Assembly (NCBI GenBank): GCA_030789695.1
Contig: CM061132.1
Location: forward strand, 160,748,817-160,812,816
Direction of reading: 5' to 3'
Length of the DNA stretch: 64,000 nt
DNA from: Scilla litardierei
Lineage: Eukaryota; Streptophyta; Magnoliopsida; Asparagales; Asparagaceae
Position 1 is the stretch's first letter, and every line of letters starts with the position of its first letter. This document shows positions 33,664 to 45,820 of this stretch, in pieces. Both the position numbers and the translations under genes were made by a program. Under the pieces are notes generated by a model. The model was not told the DNA's origin. It did no database searches and saw nothing but the letters and a program-made list of their open reading frames with translations.

Positions 33664-34623
33664 ATGGCCAAAATTGCGAGCGTCGATTTCGATGTTTTGG
33701 ATGCTTCAGGCAAGAACTACTTAAGCTGGCAGTTGGACATAAAATTCCATCTGCGAGCACATGGATTGAGCCACGCCATCGCTGTAGGCGATAAGGTTTC
33801 TGATATAGATAAAGCGAAAGCAATTATCTATATCAGACGCCATATCGATCGGACCCTGAAGGCCGAGTACCTCACGGTGGAAGACTCGTATGAGTTATGG
33901 ACCGCCCTCGAGGATAGGTATAAACATCAAAGAGATGTTATACTTCCTCGAGCGCGATATGAATGGGAAAACCTCCGTCTCCAAGACTTTAAGTCTATTG
34001 CCGAGTACAACTCGGCACTCTTTAGCATCACCTCACGCCTGAAGTTGTGTGGTGAAAAGGTGACGGAGGAGCGCATGTTAGAGAAGACGTATACATCCTT
34101 CCATGAGAAGGATGTTATACTAATGCAACAGTATCGTGAACGCAAGTTCACGAAATACTCAGAGCTTCTCTCATGCCTTCTGATGGCAGAGCAGAATCGT
34201 GACCTTCTTCTGGCCACCCATAACTCACACCCTACCGGCACTGCTCCTGCGCCTGAAGCGCATCACAGCTCCTCCCAGAAGAAGAGGAGCAACTTCAAAG
34301 GCAAACCCCAGAAGGGCAAAACAATGAAGAAGCAGGCTAGAGGACCCCCTCCCAGAAGCAACAATGAGGGGAGGAAGAAGAATAATGTGTGGAAAAGAAA
34401 GGACGACGGCCAGACATCTGCCCCCAGAAAGGACTGGGAAGATAAGTGCCACAGGTGTGGCATGACTGGACACTGGTCCAGGAATTGTCGGACTCCACGC
34501 CACCTGCAGGACTTGTACAAAGCGAGCCAGAAGCAAGCTGAGACAAACCTGGTGGTTCAAGAAGACCTGGCACCAATCAGGTTCATCGCTGAGGACTTCT
34601 CAAACGATGACCTGCTCGACTGA
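33664..34623 (+). CDS. Copia Gag protein
   Basis: A 319-residue intact frame starting MAKIASVDFDVLD. Residues about 15-180 form a UBN2-type capsid region (YLSWQLDIKFHLRAHGL, ELWTALEDRYKHQ, LPRARYEWENLRLQDF). A Lys/Arg/Pro-rich stretch follows and then one CCHC zinc knuckle, CHRCGMTGHWSRNC, near residue 263. Gag packages the element RNA. It ends in its own TGA (AEDFSNDDLLD), separated by 169 bp from the protease frame. This differs from the single gag-pol frame of many copia elements and suggests that Gag is made separately, through splicing, early termination or re-initiation. Confidence 0.93.
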   Translation: MAKIASVDFDVLDASGKNYLSWQLDIKFHLRAHGLSHAIAVGDKVSDIDKAKAIIYIRRHIDRTLKAEYLTVEDSYELWTALEDRYKHQRDVILPRARYEWENLRLQDFKSIAEYNSALFSITSRLKLCGEKVTEERMLEKTYTSFHEKDVILMQQYRERKFTKYSELLSCLLMAEQNRDLLLATHNSHPTGTAPAPEAHHSSSQKKRSNFKGKPQKGKTMKKQARGPPPRSNNEGRKKNNVWKRKDDGQTSAPRKDWEDKCHRCGMTGHWSRNCRTPRHLQDLYKASQKQAETNLVVQEDLAPIRFIAEDFSNDDLLD

Positions 34624-34792
34624 GGACATTATCCATTTTATATGCATTGTAGCTTTCCTTTTTGAGAAACAATTTATCTGCTTGTTTTTTTTCCTTCTCT
34701 AGCATGTTGAAGTACTTTTCAGACATTAAATTAATTATCAGTAGTATATTTTCTGTGTGTGCCTTATACTGTGATATTTTCTTTTAAAATAG

Positions 34793-37700
34793 ATGGACTT
34801 TAAATGCCTAGTGGACAGTGCATCTACGCACACGATCCTCCAAGACATCTGCTTTTTTCAAAGCATTAATAAATACGATGGCACCGTCAATATAATTTCC
34901 GGTCCATCAGGTATCATTGAAGGATCAGGGGAAGCACAATTTATGCTCCCCAACAACACAAAACTACTTATAAAAGATGCACTTCTCTCCCCTAGCTCGC
35001 ATAGAAACCTGTTAAGCTTTAAAGATATCCGCTTAAACGGATACCACCTTGAAACGGTGAGCAAACAAAACAGAGAATACCTTGATGTAACGTCTCACAA
35101 AAACGGTGCTAAAACACCGTCGAGCGTTTTGAGGGACTCCCGTCGGGTCTCTACCACACAAGGATCAGAGCAATGGAAACCAACACACTAGAGCACCAGA
35201 AGTGCCATAATCAACCAGAATTCAAACTCTGGCACGATAGACTAGGACACCCTGGGAGGAATATGATGCGTCACATCATATCCCAATCCCGTGGAATTGA
35301 CCCGAAAAGCCTGACGCTACTTCGGAAGGGTGCAAATCCTTGTCCCCCTTGTTACAAAGGAAAATTGATTACGAGACCATCCACCCTGAAGGTGGACTCT
35401 GAGTCTCCAAGTTTCCTAGAGAGAATACATGGAGACATTTGCGGGCCTATTCACCCCGCAAGTGGACCATTTCGGTACTACATGGTACTGATCGACGCAT
35501 CTTCAAAATGGTCGTATGTGTGCCTCCTGTCCACCCGCAACGTAGCCTTTGCAAAGCTACTTGCACAAATTATAAAATTGCGGGCACATTTCCCAGACAA
35601 CCAGATCAAGAAATTGCGTCTGGACAATGCTGGGGAATTCACATCACACGTCTTCCTAGACTACTGCCAAGCAACCTGCATAGAAGTTGAACATCCTGTA
35701 GCTCATGTTCACACCCAGAACGGGTTAGCCGAATCTCTTATAAAGAGACTACAATGGATCGCTCGACCATTGTTGATGCAATGCCAGTTGCCGGTTAGTG
35801 CATGGGGACATGCCATATTGCACGCTGCATCGCTGATAAGATTACGACCGTCAGGTAGTCAATCTTATTCCCCGATGCAACTTGCATATGGGAACCCGCC
35901 CGATATCTCTCACTTGAGGATATTCGGATGTGCTGTCTATGTCCCCATAGCACCACCGCAGAGAACCAAGATGGGTCCTCAACGGCGTCTTGGTATCTAT
36001 ATTGGTTTCGACTCACCATCGATCATTAGATACCTCGAACCCCTTACAGGGGACGCCTTTAAAGCACGTCTAGCAGATTGTGAGTTTGATGAAACCACTT
36101 TTCCGAAACTAGGCATTAACATACAGAAGCCAGATGCTTCAAAGACCATTACATGGGACACAAAGACTTTATCCCATTTTTATCCGCGTACAAATCAATG
36201 TGAAGAAGAGATCCTGAAGATCCTTCAAATTCAAAACACAGTTCACATTTTACCGGACAAATTCACTGACAACCAGAAGATTGTCAGATCACACGTCCAT
36301 GCTGCAAATACGCCAGCTAGGATTGACATACCCAAAGATGGATGCAATCCACCTGCAGCAGAAGCGGCCGTACCTCAACAAAAAAGAGGACGACCCCCAG
36401 GCTCCAAAGATAAGAACCATCGAAAGAGGAAAAATCCTGGAGCAACAATAACGATACCACCACAGGATGCTGAGCTCAGCCCAGCTACCTCTCCCCTCCT
36501 AACAACCCCTGAAGAGGAAAATATAGGAGAAATATCATTAAATTATGTACGTACTGGGGAGGTACTGGACAGAAAAGGCACAATCATCGATGATAACTTC
36601 GCGCTCATTATTGCCACTCACGTCACTGAATACGACGATGAAATCGATCCACGCTCTCTAGCAGAATGTAAACGCAGAGAGAATTTGCCAAAGTGGAACG
36701 AGGCAATAGGAGTAGAGCTGGACTCACTCTCGAAGCGCAAAGTTTTTGGACCTGTAGTCCTAACACCAAAGGGTGTTAAACCTGTGGGATACAAGTGGGT
36801 ATTCGTGAGAAAAAGAAACGAGAAAAATGAGATCGTGCGTTACAAAGCGTGCCTTGTTGCACAAGGCTTTTCCCAACGACCAAGAATAGACTATGACGAT
36901 ACCTATTCCCCGGTCATGGACGCGATCACTTTCCGTTTCATTATAGGCCTATCCACAAAGGAAGGTTTGGATATGCAGCTCATGGACGTTGTGACTGCAT
37001 ACCTATATGGAAATATAGATAAGGACATCTATATGAAAATCCCAGATGGATATAAACTATCGACAAAAATGACAGAAAGACCTCGGGACGTCTACTCTGT
37101 CAAACTTCAGAGATCGCTGTATGGTCTAAAACAGTCAGGTAGAATGTGGTATAACAGACTCAGTGAATTTCTAGTGCAACAAGGATTCACAACAAATGAA
37201 GTCTGCCCTTGCATCTTTATAAGAGCAAAGGGAACATGATTCGTGATTATTGCCGTCTACGTAGACGACCTGAACATCATCGGATCTCCTGAAGAGATAG
37301 GTGAGATATCCAAAAGTCTCACACATACTTTTGAGATGAAGGACCTCGGCAAAACGAAGTTCTGCATAGGCCTACAAATTGAACACTTAAGCGGAGGAAT
37401 CCTGTTACACCAATCGACATACACAAAGAAAGTGCTGAAAAACTTTCTTATGGACAAATGTCATCCGCTTAGCACACCAATGGTCGTTCGATCATTGGAG
37501 GTCGACACAGACCCCTTCCGACCGCTGGAAGAGGGGGAGGAAACACGGGGTCCTGAAGTACCCTACTTAAGCGCAATTGGAGCACTCCTATACCTAGCAA
37601 ACTGCACGCGTCCCGATATAGCGTTCGTAGTTAACTTACTAGCCAGATACAGTTCTGCGCCCTCCAAGCGCCACTGGAACGGAGTTAAGCAACTTCTGCG

Positions 37701-38262
37701 CTACCTCCAAGGGTCTGTGGACATGGGACTATACTTCAAGAAAGGTGTATCCTCCGACTTGGTCGGTTATGCAGATGCAGGATACAGGTCCGACCCACAT
37801 ACCGCAAAGTCTCAGACCGGTTTTGTGTTCACATACGGTGGGACGGCCATCTTATGGAGATCCGTGAAGCAGACATCGACAGCAACCTCATCCAAACACT
37901 CCGAGCTCATTGCAATCCATGAAGCTAGCAGAGAATGCTTTTGGCTTCGATCAGTCATCAACCACATCCTCAAGACCACCGGCCTGAAGACGGGAGATCT
38001 TGGACCTACCACCATGTATGAAGATAATGCTGCCTGCATCGCTCAACTACAAGGCGGCTACATCAAAGGTGACAGGACGAAGCATATATCCCCCAAGCTC
38101 TTCTGGACGCATGAACAACAAGTGGACAACCAGATCGACATCCAGCAGATCCAGTCTTGCGACAACCTGGCAGACCTGTTTACTAAAGCTTTGCCTCGCA
38201 GCACCTTTAGAAAACTTGTACTAGGAATTGGGATGAGACAGTTAAGAGATTTGCAAGCCTGA
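34793..38262 (+). pseudogene. Copia Pol (protease, integrase, RT, RNase H), broken
   Basis: Protease begins at 34793 with LVDSASTHTIL (active-site Asp-Ser in a D-S-A form). The frame shifts near 35100-35140: the next frame resumes at SGLYHTRIRAMETNT and runs to 37239. It includes LWHDRLGHPG, the zinc finger (CPPCYKGK), the integrase core (IHGDICGP, RLDNAGEF, NGLAESLIKR) and RT (KWVFVRKRNE, LMDVVTAYLYG, SLYGLKQSGRMW). A TGA at 37237-37239 interrupts RT just before VIIAVYVDDLNIIG; it probably derives from a Gly codon. From 37243 the same frame continues through RNase H (YADAGYRSD, SSKHSELIAIHEA, TKHISPK) to 38262. Two lesions make it non-functional as read. Confidence 0.93.
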
Positions 38263-38603
38263 AGCTTGTGCTTATCAGGGGGAGTTAATGTTGTGCTGTA
38301 CTCTTTTTCCTTGACTACTGGTTTTTCCCACTGGGTTTTCCATAGCCAAAGGTTTTAACGAGGCAGCCACATCAACTCTGGATCCAGAAGTATCCACCTC
38401 TGATATTATCCATCTATCAGGGGAAGTTTCAGAGACCTGTACTCTTTTCCCTTAGCCACTGGTTTTTCCCACTGGGTTTTCCTTGGCAAAGGTTTTAACG
38501 AGGCAAGTACTCTTAAACTTAAGGATCCAGAAGTATCCATAGACCCATGATCAGATAAGCTCAATGAACCCTGAAGCGTTCATCACGGCTTACAACAATG
38601 GAT

Positions 38604-38616
38604 GGATAAGGGGAAG
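38604..38616 (+). other. Polypurine tract of the copia element
   Basis: GGATAAGGGGAAG directly precedes the 3' LTR, the expected plus-strand primer site. Confidence 0.8.
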
Positions 38617-38728
38617 TGTTATAAACGGGCTTTTGGTGGGCCTACCCGTTAGTGGGTATCCACCCATTATGTAACCCTACCATGATAAATACAGGGCTAT
38701 GGATTCCATAGCCAACACGTTTACAACA
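38617..38728 (+). repeat. 3' LTR of the copia element
   Basis: 112 bp, five differences from the 5' copy. Upstream (38310-38610) lies a duplicated 3' untranslated segment containing CCACTGGTTTTTCCCACTGG, at about 38320 and 38458. Confidence 0.95.
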
Positions 38729-38733
38729 AATAA

Positions 38734-41158
38734 AAATATTTTAAAGTACCAGACTAGTTATGGAGTATTTTAGTAAGATCGGAGTTCATCAAATACTCAA
38801 AACATTTCTGATAAAATTCATTTTCAATTATTACCGTTTTGGCTTAATGAATTTATTTTCTATACAAACATCATCAAAACGATTTCAAACTTTTATAGTA
38901 ACACTCAATAATCATTTAGGGCTTCCCATATTTATTTCGTAATTCTCTGAAGTCAAATCGATAGAGAACCCGCAAACCCGCTTCCTAAACGTTTTGGCCT
39001 AAAACACGTATCCCCGTAGCTCAAACCCTAAAACGTATCTCGTATCCGTGATCCTCGCAACGGTACGAACCCGTGGGTATGTTTTCGTAATTTTTCGAAG
39101 CCGTTTACTAGTAAGGTCAAAATCGTAATTTCGATTTTGTATTTTACTAATTACTTTTACTAATGGGGTTTTAATTACCTTTCTAACTATTCTAATTACC
39201 CCCTAATTATCTAATCACCTATGTACCCTATCCCTACCTAACCCATCCCCTAAGTAGCCCATGTGTTTCATGGGTTACTTAAATTCTACACTTAGTCAAA
39301 TTCCAAACCTAACCTATTAATTAGTATTGACTTCTTAACCTAATTATTTATTAGTTTTAGCTATCTATAAAACCCTCTTCTTCATTCGCATCAGCCAAAC
39401 CCAATTTCCCTAACCCTATATAACTCCCCTCCCCTCTCATTATCACACAGGCAGACCCTCTCTCTATCTCTCTCCCTCACACAGTATCCCTCTCCTTTCG
39501 TTTTCTTTTCGTTCGAACCCATGCTCAGCCCGTATCCCCCATGAACCCACGCTCTCTCTTTTACTCTCTCCCCTATAACCATGCACGGCGAAGCACTCGC
39601 CGCCGGAGCACCACCCAGAGCCTCACCCGCTCTCGCCCTCTCTCCGATAGCCCGAAGGAGCACTCCGACCACCGCCATCACCCAGCGCCGCCGCCGCCGT
39701 CTTCAAGATCACCGCCGCCGTTTCCACCTCGAGGCCGCCCCGTCACCCCCTCTCGTCGCCTCCTCCTCCGCGATCTCCGTCGCCCTGTGCGACCTCCTCG
39801 CCACCAAGAGCATCGAGCCCCCACGTCGTCGATCCGCCCGTCCGCCGCTTCAAATCGTGCCGCCGCCGCCTTCGGAACCCCGAACCCCCGGATCGCCGTC
39901 GCCCTTCCGCCGTGAGCTCTGCAAGTTGCCGCCTCTTGCCGCCGATTTCTCCCCGCCGTGCGCCCTGTAAGGAAAACAAAAAAAAGAAAGAAACAAAAGG
40001 GGGAACGAAGAGCAGAGGGAGAGAAAGAAGAGTAAGGGGGAGAATGTATAATAATAATAATATTATTAATTATTATAAAGTTATAAGATAAGTTTATATT
40101 AATGTATTATAACTTACTCATAAGTGAATTATTTGTTGTAGAAATAAATTAAGTTATATTGTTAGTAAATAAGTTTTAAAACTACCCTACTAGTTTAGTT
40201 AACAAATTTCCTGTTATAGTGTTCGTTTAGGAGCCTAAGTTAACAGTTAACGTTGGCCCGTAAGTAAATGTCAATTTTAGTAAATTAATTAAGATATCTT
40301 AACTGGTTGATAACGATTAAACTGATGACATGATTTAATTTACGCAGATAAAACGTGCTTCACATCACCACCACCAGGACACCCGCACCCGCGTCAAGGC
40401 AAGTATTTATTGTAATTAAATTTGGAACAACTGCTTAAATTAGTGTAACATACCATTTTAACATACTCTTAACAAACATGTAGCATTTATTTAGTAGATG
40501 AACGTTTTATCAATGTTTATCCATTTTAAGAGTAACTTTCTTTACATGTTATTAAATTGAACCCAAACGGAACAGAGGGTGTGTCACGACCCTAGGAAAC
40601 ATGTGTAGAATGAATTGTAAACCTGATCTTTAAAACTTAGCATCAAACCTGGTTTCAATATATTTGACAAATTCTAGTAGCTGGACATTATGTTTCACTT
40701 TACTTATTGCTCTTTTCACTTAACGGGACTGCTATTGCTTTTCGCATGTTAACAAGATAAACAAATTTGGAAAAGACGAGTATGTTACTACACATATGTG
40801 ATAACCATCGAATACAAACATGGTGAAACCATCGAATACAGATGGGTGAAACCATCGAATACAGATGGGGTGAAACTTAATCAGTAAATAAACATACACA
40901 AAAAGCCGAGTTGGCTACTCCCGTCAGGTCATGTGTGACTAGTCTGGCTCGTGTTCCAGTAGGGTCACATATGACTAGTCTGGTTCGTGTTCCAGTATAC
41001 GGCGGTACAATTTGGGTGGGGTTGGTCCATTGCAGTAGGGTTTGTGAGTGTGTCTCAAACACGATTACCTCCCCTCCGGTGGAGGCAGCCATTGTGTTGG
41101 AGCGACACGGTAAAACCATCGGTGATAAGGTGTATCGAGAACATTTCAACTACCCAGG
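38734..41158 (+). repeat. Middle piece of the split Tekay-like LTR
   Basis: Contains the TATA box at 39366-39372, pyrimidine-rich and CCG-rich transcribed sequence, a short AT-rich part (40050-40260) and small tandem repeats: three copies of ACCATCGAATACA (40803-40865), and a duplicated GACTAGTCTGG..CGTGTTCCAGTA unit (40937-40997). Frames across 39541-39970 are composition artefacts. No independent gene was recognised. Confidence 0.55.
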
Positions 41159-42234
41159 TGTTACGAGGTGGAACTCGCGTACAATGAATTTGTATTATGG
41201 GGAACCAAGGGCACGGTGGTTATATGGAAATGAGGGGTTAGGTAGGCTGTATTACAAGTGATTAGTGGGATGAAGAGGTTGGATCCGTTGCCGGTGGAGC
41301 TCACGGGATCGTATCTCGTCGGGCGCAGCTGAGGAAGGTTGGACGGCGGGAGGCTGATGCTGACTTTGGTCAAGGGACGAGCTCTCCTGTAGCACGAACA
41401 ACTCGTCAGAAGGGCGGGGTTGGGGTTCAACCCTTAGCCCCTCCAATGCCTAAGTCAGTAAAAGGGTTTAAATGGGGGGCTAGACACGCCGGCCGGACTA
41501 ACTGTGTGTCCGCCTCGCGTGACGAGCTATAGGTGGGAGAACAAAGATATGGAGGATCTTTGCTCTCGTGTGTGAATGATAGAAGATGAGAGAGTTTTTT
41601 CTAACCCCCTCTCCGTAAGAGGAGAGGAGGTATTTATACCTGACGGGTGATGACTAGGCGTGCTGAGCTGGCTCGGGTGTCAGCGGAGGCTTCGGACGAG
41701 GACATCGGGAACAGGAGTTTCTGACCTGCCTCTGTCAGGCGGCGCAACGGCCCAGGGGTGCTTTTGTCGGGGTGTCAGGGCCGAAAGCACTAACCGCCGG
41801 TCAGGTCAGCCACCTGGGGGTGCTTTGTCAGGCGGTCGGGCGACGTATGTGTCAGTCGTGTCCTTATCCTAGGCTGTTTGTCGTTAGCGTCGAACTAAAG
41901 GTCTGGCTCGCTTTTGGCGCTGCGGTTCGCAGGAATTGGACGGGCCGTTCCGGTCGGGGGTTGTCCGGCCCGGCCGCGCCCGTCAGTAGGCCTAGCCTAG
42001 TTGCCCAAGTGTCCCCTAACGCGCTACCCCGGTGGGTCGGGCGGCTGTGGTTGTTCGCCTCGGCCGGCTACAGTTGTTCGCCTCGGCCGTTTCGGGGAGC
42101 GCTGTAAGGCGCGCCTATCTCCGTGATGCCCCGGGTTTTCGGGGCGGCGGCCCTATTTGTTAAATGGCGAGCTAAAGGGGTATGTTAGCGGATCCGGGCG
42201 GGAGTTGGGCTACTACGATCTTTAGGTCGTAACA
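41159..42234 (-). repeat. 3' LTR of the 13.8-kb element
   Basis: 1076 bp. On the minus strand it begins TGTTACGACC after a polypurine tract. A TATA box (GGTATAAATACC in minus reading) lies at 41629-41640. Relative to the other LTR most differences are C/G-T/A transitions, as expected of methylated DNA. Confidence 0.95.
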
Positions 42235-42251
42235 ATTGCCCCCGGCCTTCG
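42235..42251 (-). other. Polypurine tract of the 13.8-kb element
   Basis: In minus reading GAAGGCCGGGGGCAAT abuts the 3' LTR start, the expected plus-strand priming site. Confidence 0.8.
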
Positions 42252-42772
42252 AGTCTGAGGCGGCAGCCCGGCTCGGCTCGGAGGGCGAACCATATCCAAC
42301 ATTCCGGACCCTCAATATGGGCCTTGGACCCACCGGGTTGTCTGCCGGCGGTGGCTTCGGAAATCCCGCTTTAGTGGTCATCATTACGATTTGAAAAGGG
42401 GGCAGAGGAAAACGAAGCGTCTCTGCGATTGAGTTTACGACACGTGGATGAGGTGACCCTCACGCCAGTCGAGGCGTCGGGGATGTCTCGATGGGCGCCG
42501 CGTGGCGAAAGTTTGACGGCCGAGATGGCCCGGGGGCCACCTGTACCGCTAAAAAGGTCTGGGAGGCGGTCGGCAGGAATTTTTGTCTTTCTCCGATTCT
42601 CCTCCGGCGCTCGATTTTTCTATTTGGAGTTTGCTGTCTAACCTGTCCCTTCCGTCACCGGCCATCTTCTTCCGATCGCCTTCCAGGTTCAAGGGAGCAA
42701 CAGGTAACAACAATTAATTTCCTTCCTTTCCGATCAATGGCCTCTTGATTTGAGATTGGAGGGAGTAGCCGG

Positions 42773-44739
42773 GTGGGGGAGGAAGAGTCGGCGTGCGAGG
42801 GGGCGTCGCAGCCGGGGGTGCAGCGGACCAGGGAAAGATGGTCATGGCTATCCGTTGCACCGAGAGACATTGAGTCCCTCCGACGTAGGTTGGATAGGAT
42901 CAACATCCGGGAGATTCACGTGTGGTTTGTGCGACAACCCTATGAGGTGCGGGTTCCCGGGTCGGAGGAAGCGGTGAGCTCACCGGGGAATAATGAGGTC
43001 GGGGTCTATGTCCAGTCCTTCGAGTTGGGGCTCCGCTTCCCGATCCACCCGTATTTGTTTCACTTGTTGAATTTCCTGGAGCTGCCGATATTCGCCTTGG
43101 CGCCCCGTTCCTGGGGCTTGTTAGTGGGGTTTGTCGTCTTGTGTCTTGCTTGCTCCTTGAGTCCCTCCTTGGCGTTGTTTCAGCATTTCTTCGTGGTTCG
43201 GAAGTGGGGGGTGTATCATCGCGTTTGCGCCAGGAGAGGGCGAGAACTCATCCTCGAGGTGCCTGATGATGTCGGCGATTGGATGAGGGAGTTCGTCTTC
43301 GTGACAGTGCCAAGTGACGTGGCGCTGACGTCGAATTGGGGGGCGCGGAATCCCTTCGTAAATGAAGGGTTGGAGCTGACCGGGGAGGATATTGCCAAAG
43401 CTCAGATTTTGAGGGAGCTGCCCGAGGCGTGTCGTCATTGGGCGAGTCTAACGCAGAGCAGTCGGCTCGCCCAGGACTTTTGGGCCCTAGGTATCTTTGA
43501 AGTTTTGTAAACTTTGGGCTAGGCTCGCCCTGATTGTCTCTCTTTTCCTTTTGCAGGTGAGGACACGATGAGGGAGCCGGAGGAGGTGTCAGGTTCGGTC
43601 GGTGCCCCGACCTCGGGGGGTACTGATCCTCGCGGGAAAGGCAAGGGGGGCTAGTGAGGCAGGATCCCCGGATCGTGGGGGCGGGGCCCCCCCAGGGGAG
43701 AGATTGCACCCGGAACGGGCGACAGTCGGACAAGACCGCTCCGTCGGTGGGCCCGGCGAGGATCATCCCGAGGGCGAGCCCGCGCGAGGGGCCCGACCCT
43801 CCGTCCCCCCACGGGTACCCGAGGTGGTCGCGCCCCGCCGGGCGCCTGCGGTTCAGAAGTGGCCATACGGGATCCCTTCGTGGGAAATGGGGGCGTCGTC
43901 GAGTCAAGCCTGTGAGGGCGCTCTCATTCGTTTTAAGAGGACCCGAGAGGAGGTCGAGGCGTACCCTGATGACCATCTCCGCAAGTTTCCCTTTCGAGTC
44001 AGCCGCGACGAGTCGGTATTCGAAGATGTGGGAGTGGCGGCGCGCCTCGCCGAGTATTGCGGGTTGCCGCGCGATCGTGAGTCGTTGGCTCGCGTGGGGG
44101 CGGAGCGGCTGTGTGGCTCGGCTATATGGCACGTCGTACAGGTAAGCCGGTTTTCTTTACTCGCACGCCGGCTTTGTGTGCCCTTGTCTCACTGATTCAA
44201 GGTTTATGTAGATGCTTACAAACGTGCTAGCCCTGCGGGGCCGTCCCTCAGCGGTCGCCACCAGGGCGGCCCTGCGTGCAGCGAAGGAGAACCTTGGCGA
44301 GGTCAGGGAGAAGCTGAGGGACACGGAGGCGGAGCTGGAGAGGGTTAGGGCGGCCTACGGCATGGAGAAGGGGCGGGCTGCGTACTTCGATTCGTCCAAA
44401 GCAGCGGTCGAGAAGCAGCTTCAAGAAATAACGCGAGAGAGGGATGATATCCGGGCGAAATATACCTTGGAAGTTGTCAGCAAGGAGTCTGTGATCGGGT
44501 TACAGAGGCAGCAGATTGAGGACCTAATGGTAGCTCTGGCGGCCGAGAAGAGGGAGAAGGGTCTAGCGGTGCGGCGACTGGAGGATAAGCGGGACGCTGA
44601 GGGCAAACTGGTCGAAGCCGCTATCCGCCGGTATCATGACGAGCATGTTGTGCCGATGCTGCAAGAGGCTAAGGAGGCGGCGATTCGGCAAGCGGTTAAG
44701 GATGTGAGAGATCGGTCGGATGAAAGGCGGCGCCGCTAG
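42773..44739 (+). CDS. Antisense three-exon gene, copy A (PF04195-like 'putative gypsy type transposon' protein)
   Basis: Lies opposite to gag. Exon 1 (42773-43490) encodes a conserved globular region with GVYVQSFELGLRFPIHPY, LNFLELPIFALAPRSWGLLVG and LSPSLALFQHFF, the pattern of the plant PF04195 family. The intron 43491-43556 (GT-AG) joins to an exon running to 44141, with SWEMGASSSQACEGALIRFK and RDESVFEDVGVAARLAEY. The intron 44142-44211 leads to exon 3 (44212-44739), a long coiled coil (ENLGEVREKLRDTEAELERV) ending DRSDERRRR. The exon 1 frame does not match the conserved exon 2 frame (which starts by 43602), so a frameshift or different splice is needed. Function of the family is unknown; the coiled coil suggests self-association. 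It is homologous to copy B. Confidence 0.7.
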
Positions 44740-45820
44740 AATCGTGGGTATGTGGAGGACGGTATCACCTTGTAAGAGGGTTGTGAACAATGTGCTGTTG
44801 TAATGTGTTGAAAGAACAGTGTATGGCGTGATTTCTGGGTAAATACATTGTTATGGTCTTGTGTCGAACTGTATTCCTACTTGGTTTGCTCGTAGAATGT
44901 CTGCTCTGTGAGGGACGTGAATGCCCCCAACTGCGCTCTGCCGAAATCTTCGGGAGAGGGGAGTTGAGAGGGGTCGTGTTTTGTGGTGGTCGTGATGCTC
45001 CGATGCCCAGTACAGTGCCCGGAGGTGCCGTGGCGGGTCGGACTTGTTTGGTTCATACAGAAGTATGCCAAGGGTTGGGACTGCGAATCCGATAGGGAGT
45101 GGGGCGGGTGCTTGATCTGGCCGAACCGACGGAGATCGGACACCTATTGGTGCGGGGGAGGCGCTCGTGTTTTGGCCGTACTGCCGGAGCTCGGAATCAG
45201 TCGTGGACCGCGTTCCGCCATCTTGTATGGCCGCCCTGGGGGGCGGACTTAACCTGGGATCGAGCCTCGCCTCCGTGTTGTGACCGGACTTAATCATGGA
45301 CCGAGAGCCGGCTCCATTCGTTGGCCGCCCGGACGGGGGTCGGATTCAACCGTTTATGGGGCGGCGCGTGGAGTGATTTTCAAATAGGGGTAATCATTTC
45401 ACCGGGATTTGGGCGGGAATTTTAGGTGGTCGCATGACTTATCACGTAAGCCTGGCGATTTGACGGCGGGCGGGAATCGAAGCGGGCCGACCACTGAAGT
45501 GCTGACGCGTGGCGGAAATGACGGTTTGTTGACAGTACGCGAAGCGTCAGAGCACGTGGGTGGTGGAGAGGGCACGGATTGGTGACGCGTGTCCTGGGCT
45601 CGACGGTCGCGATGCTTGGCGTAGACGCTTTAAAGGAATCGTAATGGGGGGGGGTGAGCAAATTAAGCTGATTGTTTGGCGATAAAATTTTTCGACAAGC
45701 AGGTAGGGCTCGTTGGAGGTTTCAGCGATCTTGCCAGAGTCGACCTCGTGGGGGCGGTCAGCGGAGTAGCGCAAGCGGCCAAGTCGTCGGCAACCGTTAG
45801 GTAAGACACCCTTTTTAGAA
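44740..45820. other. Spacer between the two antisense gene copies
   Basis: GC-rich, no supported coding frame. It presumably holds the 3' UTR of copy A and the promoter of copy B. Weak internal similarity (CGGAC and CGGTC-rich) was noticed but no clear repeat. Confidence 0.5.

Larger units (their letters stand above)
32228..38728 (+). mobile_element. Ty1/copia retrotransposon with 112-bp LTRs (6501 bp)
   Basis: The two LTRs (32228-32339 and 38617-38728) start TGTTATAAACGG and end GTTTACAACA. The element is flanked by the perfect 5-bp duplication AATAA (32223-32227 and 38729-38733). The LTRs differ at five of 112 positions. A primer-site candidate follows the 5' LTR (CGTTATCAGCACGC) and a polypurine tract (GGATAAGGGGAAG) precedes the 3' LTR. 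The order gag-protease-integrase-RT-RNase H is that of copia. The element is probably inactive: there is a frameshift between protease and integrase, and a nonsense codon in RT. Confidence 0.95.

Noticed and set aside
39541..39979. Pro/Arg-rich frames that could look like an exon
   Set aside because: All three frames are open because of CCG-rich composition. The position fits the transcribed GC-rich part of a Tekay-like LTR.
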